7,405 nt of DNA from Weeksellaceae bacterium (GTDB lineage Bacteria; Bacteroidota; Bacteroidia; Flavobacteriales; Weeksellaceae). A program made the position numbers and the translations under genes. The notes below the pieces were generated by a model. That model did not search any database and was not told where the DNA came from. It saw only the letters and a list, made by a program, of their open reading frames with translations. Within the stretch, counting starts at the first letter, position 1; each line of letters begins with the position of its first letter. The stretch lies in contig JAQVDG010000095.1 in assembly GCA_028698395.1 (NCBI GenBank), forward strand, positions 1-7,405, given 5' to 3'. This document shows, piece after piece, positions 1-3,631 of the stretch.

Positions 1-2
1 AC

Positions 3-98
3 AAAACTATAATTGCGGAAGATAAAAGCCAATATTTTCATAAGGTTCTTGATACACCAAGGTTAAAAAGATTAAAAAAGCATTTACATTATTTGTAA
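3..98 (+). CDS. Possible C-terminal end of an upstream gene (partial)
   Basis: One frame is open from the left edge to a TAA at 96-98 and would give 31 residues rich in Lys, Arg and His, ending KRLKKHLHYL. No family is recognised. The other two + frames close within about 30 bases, so this frame is the only candidate for a gene entering from the left. It ends 18 bp before the start of the HigB-like toxin gene. Thirty codons without a stop could occur by chance in AT-rich DNA, so this is only a tentative call. Confidence 0.3.
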   Translation, partial: KTIIAEDKSQYFHKVLDTPRLKRLKKHLHYL

Positions 99-116
99 AC
101 AATTATTATATTGCAT

Positions 117-458
117 ATGGAAATTTCATTCAAATCAAGGAAGCTGGAAAAGAGTTTAACGGATCCAAAGGAAATATCAAAAACCTATGGTATGATGGCA
201 AAAAAAGTGAATCAAAGAATGAAGGATTTGCTTGCCGCTTCCACATTAGCAGTTATGAAAACTATACCTGCAGCTAATTGTCATGAACTTAAAGGCGATC
301 GCGTCGGCCAGCTTGCAGTTGATATATCCGGTAACTGGAGAATTATTTTAGAACCAGACCACGATCCAGTTCCAGCTAAAGCTGAAGGCGGTTTGGATTG
401 GAATTCTATTACTCACATAAAAGTTCTGGAAGTAACAGATTATCATAAAAAATCTTAA
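117..458 (+). CDS. higB: HigB/RelE-family toxin of a type II toxin-antitoxin system
   Basis: A 113-residue protein with the look of the HigB branch of the RelE/ParE superfamily. These are small ribosome-dependent mRNA endonucleases that stop translation when not neutralised. Visible support is the central segment HELKGDRVGQLAVDISGNWR followed by IILEPDHDP, and the C-terminal strand IKVLEVTDYHKK, which matches the usual '(I/V)xEVxDYH' ending of the family. The length is normal. I chose ATG at 117; an in-frame TTG at 111 would add only two residues. No Shine-Dalgarno sequence precedes it, which is common in Bacteroidota. The stop lies 9 bp before the antitoxin gene, giving the toxin-first order typical of higBA operons. 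The family call is from sequence pattern; RNA cleavage is inferred. Confidence 0.8.
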   Translation: MEISFKSRKLEKSLTDPKEISKTYGMMAKKVNQRMKDLLAASTLAVMKTIPAANCHELKGDRVGQLAVDISGNWRIILEPDHDPVPAKAEGGLDWNSITHIKVLEVTDYHKKS

Positions 459-467
459 GGTTTAAAT

Positions 468-1565
468 ATGACTAATAAATATAAACTTAAAAAAGAATTG
501 CTCTCACCTCCTGGTGATACAATTCAAGAAACTATTGATGCAATAGGTATGAATCAGTATGAGCTTGCCGAGCGTCTTGGAAAAAATATTAAAAATGTTA
601 ATCAGATTATCAAAGGCAAAGAACCTATCACAACTTCAACTGCTATAGCCCTGGAAAAAGTCTTAGGAATACCTGCGGACTTTTGGATTGAACGTGATAG
701 ACAATATCAGAAAGAACTTGCCGAAATTGAATTTGATGAATACCTTGAAGATTGTAAAGATTGGACCAAACATTTTCCCACAACAAATATGATGAAACTT
801 GGTTGGATTCCTGAAACAAGAAATCTTATCGAGCTTTCAAAATCTATGTTAAACTATTTCGGTATTGCCTCTCCCCAGCAATGGAACACACTTTATATTA
901 GTAAAGCTGCAAAGGTTGCTTTTAAAATTTCCTTGGCGCATACTAGTGAACCGGAAGCTATTTCAGTCTGGTTAAGAAAAGGTGAAATTGATGCCAAGAA
1001 ACTACAATTGAAAGAGTTCAATAAAGATTTATTCAGAAAGAATCTTGATAAAATCAAAGAACTTTCATTTCATCATCCGGCTGACTTCAAAGATCAACTT
1101 CAAAAACTATGTTCCGAAACCGGTGTTGCTGTTATCTATACGCCAAATATTCCAAAAGCAACAATTAGCGGCGCAACAAGATGGATATTTAACACAACTG
1201 TTCCCTTAATTCAGTTGTCCGGAAGATATAAAACAAATGACCACTTTTGGTTTACCTTCTTTCATGAAGCCGCACATATACTGCTGCATGGTAAAAAAGA
1301 TGTTTTCTTAGAAGAAGTTGCCGGGCATATAATTGATAAAGAAAAAGAAGCTGAAGCAGATAGGTTTGCAAGTAAGTTTCTTATCCCTGATAATCAATAC
1401 CAGCAGTTACTTCAGCATAAACCTTACAGTGAATCTTCTATTCTGGATTTTGCAAATAAACAGCGCATCCACCCAGCAATTGTTGTTGGTAGGTTACAGC
1501 ATGATGATATCATTCCGCATTCCAGAATGAATGACATAAAAATTCATATTGATCTTTTTAGCTAA
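468..1565 (+). CDS. higA: HigA-type antitoxin fused to an ImmA/IrrE-family metallopeptidase domain
   Basis: A 365-residue protein with two parts. Residues about 15-75 form a HigA-like helix-turn-helix (TIQETIDAIGMNQYELAERL, then a recognition-helix region ending IIKGKEPIT), followed by the conserved ALEKVLGIPADFWI. This part should bind the operon's operator and the toxin. Residues about 200-350 carry an ImmA/IrrE (M78, DUF955) domain with the zinc motif HEAAH at 266-270 and a downstream acidic helix EKEAEADRFASKFLIP at about 292-307 that should give the third ligand. Classical HigA antitoxins are about 100 residues, so the peptidase extension is a real second domain. Such HTH-M78 fusions are known as antitoxins or as proteases that cleave regulators. 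It is probably co-transcribed with the toxin and may repress the operon. Whether the peptidase acts on itself or on another protein cannot be read from the sequence. Confidence 0.85.
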   Translation: MTNKYKLKKELLSPPGDTIQETIDAIGMNQYELAERLGKNIKNVNQIIKGKEPITTSTAIALEKVLGIPADFWIERDRQYQKELAEIEFDEYLEDCKDWTKHFPTTNMMKLGWIPETRNLIELSKSMLNYFGIASPQQWNTLYISKAAKVAFKISLAHTSEPEAISVWLRKGEIDAKKLQLKEFNKDLFRKNLDKIKELSFHHPADFKDQLQKLCSETGVAVIYTPNIPKATISGATRWIFNTTVPLIQLSGRYKTNDHFWFTFFHEAAHILLHGKKDVFLEEVAGHIIDKEKEAEADRFASKFLIPDNQYQQLLQHKPYSESSILDFANKQRIHPAIVVGRLQHDDIIPHSRMNDIKIHIDLFS

Positions 1566-1576
1566 AGTCATTCTGA

Positions 1577-1595
1577 TCCCGCACCTTTTGCGGGA
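1577..1595 (+). terminator. GC-rich hairpin after the toxin-antitoxin operon, possible terminator
   Basis: TCCCGC (1577-1582) and GCGGGA (1590-1595) form a perfect 6-bp stem around a 7-base loop, 12 bp after the antitoxin stop codon. No T-run follows on either strand, so it is not a classical intrinsic terminator. It may still end the higBA transcript or protect its 3' end. The GC content stands out from the surrounding sequence. Confidence 0.4.
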
Positions 1596-1628
1596 AAAGT
1601 ATCTCAAACGAACATTTGAATAAGAATA

Positions 1629-1737
1629 ACTTATGAACCACAAACCAAAACTTGAATTAACCTGGGTTGGCAAAGACCAGCATCCAATCCACAGCGGCGG
1701 ATTGAACCGTGTGTTTTTATTGAAGACCCGGAAAATT
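1629..1737 (+). repeat. Direct repeat copy 1: start of a type III-like methyltransferase gene
   Basis: This 109-bp stretch, from ACTTATGAACCACAAACC to GACCCGGAAAATT, recurs at 3256-3367 in the same orientation. The copies share the whole coding start of a Mod-type methyltransferase and an internal palindrome. They differ mainly at synonymous leucine codons, a few replacements and the length of a T-run (5 against 8). Confidence 0.85.
1685..1704. repeat. Degenerate palindrome inside Mod remnant 1
   Basis: CAATCC (1685-1690) and GGATTG (1699-1704) are exact inverted arms. The centre ACAGCGGC has lost part of the pairing seen in the copy at 3312-3331. It sits between the codons for the conserved GKDQxP segment and the RV(F/L)(F/L) segment of the methyltransferase start, where the family normally has about four residues (KLEP). 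Confidence 0.6.
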
Positions 1738-1924
1738 CTAAACCTTGAAGAAAAAGTTTATGCGCAAAGGGAAATTAAGGATAAGGAAAAAAAGAGAAGC
1801 GAACTTCGACGGAATCTCTTTTTAGCTCAAGATGAAGTTGATAAACGAAAAGAAATAATAATTGAAGATATTGAGGCAAGATTGCAGCAGAAATTGGAAA
1901 CAAAGGAATTATTTACAATCAGAT

Positions 1925-1938
1925 GGAGATTAATATGA
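1925..1938 (+). promoter_or_regulatory. Ribosome binding site and ATGA overlap setting the dinD start
   Basis: GGAG sits at 1925-1928, 6 bases before ATG at 1935-1937. That ATG overlaps the TGA (1936-1938) of the preceding frame, a classical ATGA coupling junction. An alternative in-frame ATG at 1923 overlaps the GGAG itself and would add only four residues, so 1935 is preferred. Confidence 0.6.
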
Positions 1939-2777
1939 AAAAAGAACTCATCTCTGAATTATTCGAAAAATTTGAAAGCGCTTGTTATATTTTAGAAAAT
2001 GTTGAATGCTGGAGTGCGAGAGAACTACAAGAAATATTTAACTACACTGAATGGCGAAATTTTCTGAAAATAATTAATAAGGCTAAAGATGCTTGCCTTA
2101 ATAGCGGTGAATCAGCTCTAAACCATTTTGTTGAAATCAACAAAATGGTATCAATAGGTAGTGGTGCTGAAAGACCTGTTGATGATATTGCTCTTACAAG
2201 ATACGCATGCTATCTTGTCGCTCAAAACGGCGACCCATCAAAACCTGAAATTGCATTTGCGCAAACTTACTTCGCAGTTCAAACCCGCAAACAAGAAATA
2301 ATCGAAAAGCGATTGTTGGATGTAGCTCGTGTAACTGCACGTGAAAAACTATCTTATTCGGAGAAGAAACTTTCTTCTATAATTTATGAAAGAGGTGTTG
2401 ACGAAAAAGGTTTTGCAATTATCCGCTCTAAAGGTGATCAAGCTTTGTTTGGCAGACTGAATACTCAAATGATGAAAAGCAGATTGGATATTCCTGCCGG
2501 AAGACCTTTAGCAGATTTTTTACCAACGCTAACCATTAAAGCGAAGGATTTTGCAACTGAATTAACAAGTCATAATGTTGTTGAAAAAAATCTTCACGGA
2601 CACGAGCATATTTCTGAAGAACATGTTGATAATAATCTTGCAGTTAGAAAAATATTAAAAGAACGTGGTGTTAAACCCGAAAATCTTCCACCGGCAGAGG
2701 ATGTGAAAAAGGTTGAGAGACGACTTAAAGGTGATGAGAAAAAGTTGCTGAAGGACATTAAGAAAGCTAAAAAATAA
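1935..2777 (+). CDS. dinD: DinD-like DNA-damage-inducible protein
   Basis: A 280-residue protein close in length to E. coli DinD (about 275). Recognisable family segments are FEKFESACY near the start, ECWSARELQEIFNYTEWRNF at 25-44, the block DDIALTRYACYLVAQNGDPS at 83-102, FAQTYFAVQTRKQE at 108-121 and LFGRLNTQMMKSRLDIPAGR at 171-190. The last 30 residues are a Lys-rich tail. In E. coli, dinD is LexA-controlled and the protein disassembles RecA filaments; in other bacteria homologues often sit beside restriction-modification genes. Here it directly follows a helicase tail with translational coupling and precedes a Mod remnant, so it was probably an accessory gene of that system. The frame is intact, unlike its neighbours. 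No SOS box is evident at the start, as expected for an internal operon gene. Family assignment is firm; the present role is inferred. Confidence 0.85.
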   Translation: MKKELISELFEKFESACYILENVECWSARELQEIFNYTEWRNFLKIINKAKDACLNSGESALNHFVEINKMVSIGSGAERPVDDIALTRYACYLVAQNGDPSKPEIAFAQTYFAVQTRKQEIIEKRLLDVARVTAREKLSYSEKKLSSIIYERGVDEKGFAIIRSKGDQALFGRLNTQMMKSRLDIPAGRPLADFLPTLTIKAKDFATELTSHNVVEKNLHGHEHISEEHVDNNLAVRKILKERGVKPENLPPAEDVKKVERRLKGDEKKLLKDIKKAKK

Positions 2778-2780
2778 AAC

Positions 2781-2812
2781 CATCAGAATCAGAATTTGCA
2801 GAATTTAAGAAT
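2781..2812. repeat. Left inverted repeat flanking the GxxExxY gene
   Basis: This 32-bp stretch is built from AGAATT-like units (CAGAATCAGAATTTGCAG, then AATTTAAGAAT). Its reverse complement matches 3216-3242 at 25 of 27 positions, and both outer ends continue to GATG/CATC. It begins 3 bp after the dinD stop and ends 15 bp before the start of the enclosed gene. Confidence 0.8.
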
Positions 2813-2827
2813 GATCGGAATTAGTAA

Positions 2828-3223
2828 ATGATTAAAGATGAATTAACTTATAAAGTAATTGGATGCTCAATGAAAGTCCATAATACACTCGGCAATGGTT
2901 TTCAAGAAGTGATTTATCAAAGATGTCTTGCAATTGAATTAGAAAGAGCTTATATACAGTTTGAAAGAGAGAAAGAGCATAAAATTTATTATGATGGAAT
3001 AGATGTTGGAACACGAAGAGCGGATTTTATTGTTGAAAATAAAATTATAGTTGAATTAAAAGCTTTGATAAATTTAGAAAACGTTCATTTAGCTCAAGCA
3101 AAAAATTATGTAATTGCTTATGATTTCCCTTTGGGATTATTAATAAATTTTGGGAGTCAAAGTTTACAATACAAATTAATTTTCAATCCCAAATACAATC
3201 AAAATATTTCTGTTAATTCTTAA
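2828..3223 (+). CDS. GxxExxY protein (PD-(D/E)XK_3 nuclease-like family)
   Basis: A 131-residue protein of the GxxExxY family (PDDEXK_3), small nuclease-fold proteins of unproven function. The signature is GFQEVIY at 24-30, preceded by the typical KVHNTLGNG. The nuclease-like core follows: RRADFIVENKIIVELKA gives D66, E76 and K78 in a D-Xn-ExK arrangement. Then come a helix with LAQAKNYVIAY at 88-98 and the family's PLGLLINFGS at 101-110. All core residues are present, so it is likely intact. The start ATG at 2828 gives the normal N-terminus, DELTYKVIG. The gene is enclosed by inverted repeats, and its TAA stop (3221-3223) lies inside the right one, which suggests that gene and repeats travel as a unit. 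It sits between dinD and a Mod start. Nuclease activity is an inference from the fold. Confidence 0.85.
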   Translation: MIKDELTYKVIGCSMKVHNTLGNGFQEVIYQRCLAIELERAYIQFEREKEHKIYYDGIDVGTRRADFIVENKIIVELKALINLENVHLAQAKNYVIAYDFPLGLLINFGSQSLQYKLIFNPKYNQNISVNS

Positions 3224-3250
3224 ATTCTATAAATTCTGATTCAGACGATG
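3216..3250. repeat. Right inverted repeat flanking the GxxExxY gene
   Basis: ATTCTTAAATTCT at 3216-3228, then AAATTCTGATTC at 3231-3242, is the reverse complement of the left repeat with two mismatches in 27 bp. A 3-bp length difference follows before the shared GATG end. It contains the stop codon of the GxxExxY gene and ends 9 bp before the ATG of the second Mod remnant. Confidence 0.8.
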
Positions 3251-3255
3251 AGATT

Positions 3256-3367
3256 ACTTATGAACCACAAACCAAAATTAGAACTTACCTTGATTGGCAA
3301 AGACCAGCAGCCAATCCGCCGAGGCGGATTGAACCGTGTGTTTTTTTTATTGAAGACCCGGAAAATT
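3256..3367 (+). repeat. Direct repeat copy 2: start of a type III-like methyltransferase gene
   Basis: This 112-bp stretch is the second copy of the segment at 1629-1737, in the same orientation. It is 3 bp longer because its T-run has 8 bases instead of 5. Similarity starts at ACTTATGAACC and stops at GAAAATT on both copies, after which the sequences are unrelated. Confidence 0.85.
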
Positions 3368-3403
3368 AAAAGAGAGTGTGAACTCCTAAGTGGGCGGCAC
3401 TGA
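3260..3403 (+). pseudogene. Remnant of a Mod-type DNA methyltransferase (N-terminus only)
   Basis: A 47-codon frame begins MNHKPKLELTLIGKDQQP, the N-terminus of type III-like Mod methyltransferases. It then reads IRRGGLN from an inserted palindrome and RVFFLLKTRKI past a run of eight T. The expected IEDPEN is present only in another frame (about 3349-3366); a T-run of 6 or 9 would restore it. The methyltransferase homology ends at about 3367 and a TGA follows at 3401. Nothing of the catalytic DPPY or FxGxG motifs is present before the tracrRNA, so the gene body has been deleted. It lies where a methyltransferase would be expected after dinD. It is a dead fragment unless the short peptide has some use. 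Confidence 0.7.
3312..3331. repeat. Perfect 9-bp palindrome inserted in Mod remnant 2
   Basis: CAATCCGCC (3312-3320) and GGCGGATTG (3323-3331) are exact inverted arms separated by GA. The element is GC-rich in an AT-rich region and replaces about four expected residues with seven (IRRGGLN) without breaking the frame at this point. A degenerate copy is at 1685-1704. Confidence 0.75.
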
Positions 3404-3500
3404 ATTATAAAAGTAAATCGATGAAAAAGATATTGATATGTATAGTATGAAAGCACCGGGAGAATAAGAAGGAATGATAATGATGATATTAGTAGAGTTT

Positions 3501-3537
3501 AAAAACAACAACCCCGATACAAGACCGGGGCTGCTGT
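3501..3537 (-). terminator. Intrinsic terminator of the predicted tracrRNA
   Basis: Read on the - strand, ACAGCAGCCCCG (3537-3526) pairs with CGGGGUUGUUGU (3516-3505) as a 12-bp stem that includes two G-U pairs. The loop is 9 bases (3525-3517) and a run of U follows (3505-3501). The + strand has no T-run after the same hairpin, so it works for leftward transcription, away from cas9. Confidence 0.8.
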
Positions 3538-3565
3538 AAATGTTTTCACAACGGAATAATCCTTA

Positions 3566-3587
3566 TTGTGAATTGCTTTAAATGTTT
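3566..3587 (-). other. tracrRNA anti-repeat
   Basis: The complement on the + strand, ATTGTGAATTGCTTTAAATG, resembles the 5' half of Bacteroidota type II-C repeats, which commonly begin GTTGTGAATTGC or GTTGTGATTTGC. The segment lies between the predicted transcription start and the ACAAUAAGG core. It predicts the start of the repeat in the missing array. Confidence 0.7.
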
Positions 3588-3591
3588 GTTT

Positions 3592-3622
3592 CAAACTTAT
3601 AACAATTTTTTTTAATTACAAA
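3592..3622 (-). promoter_or_regulatory. Bacteroidota-type promoter for the tracrRNA
   Basis: On the - strand, TTTG (3622-3619) is followed after exactly 19 bases by TAAGTTTG (3599-3592), a full match to the TAnnTTTG -7 consensus with an ideal -33 TTG distance. The start would be at about 3588-3584. The -33 element overlaps the cas9 Shine-Dalgarno sequence. Confidence 0.72.
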
Positions 3623-3625
3623 GGA
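3621..3625 (+). promoter_or_regulatory. cas9 ribosome binding site
   Basis: AAGGA lies 6 bases before the ATG at 3632, a good Shine-Dalgarno sequence that fixes the cas9 start. Most other genes in the window lack one. It shares bases 3621-3622 with the -33 element of the opposing tracrRNA promoter. Confidence 0.65.
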
Positions 3626-3631
3626 AATTTT

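Larger units (their letters stand above)
1633..1938 (+). pseudogene. Chimeric remnant: Mod methyltransferase start joined to a helicase C-terminal tail
   Basis: The 101-codon frame has two origins. Residues 1-18 (MNHKPKLELTWVGKDQHP) match the N-terminus of type III-like site-specific DNA methyltransferases, usually followed by KLEPRILIEDPE. Here a palindrome follows, and the matching IEDPENS appears only in another frame (about 1719-1739), so the Mod part is frameshifted. From about residue 37 the sequence looks like the charged tail of a SNF2/DEAD-type helicase: AQDEVDKRKEIIIEDIEARL, then the family ending LFTIRWRLI. No motor or methyltransferase catalytic motifs remain, so enzymatic function is excluded. 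The simplest reading is a deletion that fused the start of one gene to the end of another. Its TGA overlaps the ATG of the dinD-like gene, an operon junction inherited from the helicase gene. It might still be translated as a short protein. Confidence 0.7.
3501..3587 (-). ncRNA. Predicted tracrRNA of a type II-C CRISPR-Cas9 system
   Basis: A leftward transcript of about 87 nt is predicted immediately upstream of cas9 and divergent from it. In order it contains an anti-repeat (3587-3566, AACATTTAAAGCAATTCACA), the ACAAUAAGG segment typical of type II-C tracrRNA cores, a small GGA-UUAU-UCC hairpin (3562-3553), a linker GUUGUGAAAACAUUUA, and a 12-bp terminator hairpin with a U-run. Its role would be to pair with crRNA repeats, guide RNase III processing and load Cas9. 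The 5' end is placed a few bases after the TAAGTTTG promoter box. Placement beside cas9, the conserved core and the promoter-terminator pair make the call strong. The array needed to confirm the pairing lies outside the window. Confidence 0.82.

Noticed and set aside
93..104. TTGTAAACAA ahead of the toxin gene as an antitoxin operator.
   Set aside because: The arms are only 4 bp and could easily occur by chance in this AT-rich stretch.
111..116. TTG at 111 as the toxin start.
   Set aside because: ATG at 117 is in frame, two codons later, and gives the normal HigB N-terminus. No ribosome binding site favours the TTG.
1333..1530. A 65-codon + frame inside the antitoxin gene.
   Set aside because: It lies wholly in another frame of a well-supported gene and has no recognisable protein pattern.
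2832..3456. Two - strand frames opposite the GxxExxY gene and the second Mod remnant.
   Set aside because: They are shadows of AT-rich coding sequence on the other strand, and their translations show no domain pattern.
3404..3500. Short ATG-starting frames between the Mod remnant and the tracrRNA terminator.
   Set aside because: The longest is about ten codons, with no ribosome binding site or recognisable pattern; nothing supports a gene here.
3575..3588. AATGTTTG (3581-3588) as a -7 box for cas9.
   Set aside because: Its first base departs from TAnnTTTG, and no TTG lies 17-23 bases upstream; the nearest TTG is only 12 bases away.
3566..3607. A stretch resembling a single CRISPR repeat (ATTGTGAATTGC ... 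ATAACAAT).
   Set aside because: Only one copy exists in the window, with no spacers. Promoter, core and terminator on the - strand explain it as the anti-repeat of a tracrRNA. It is not called as an array.
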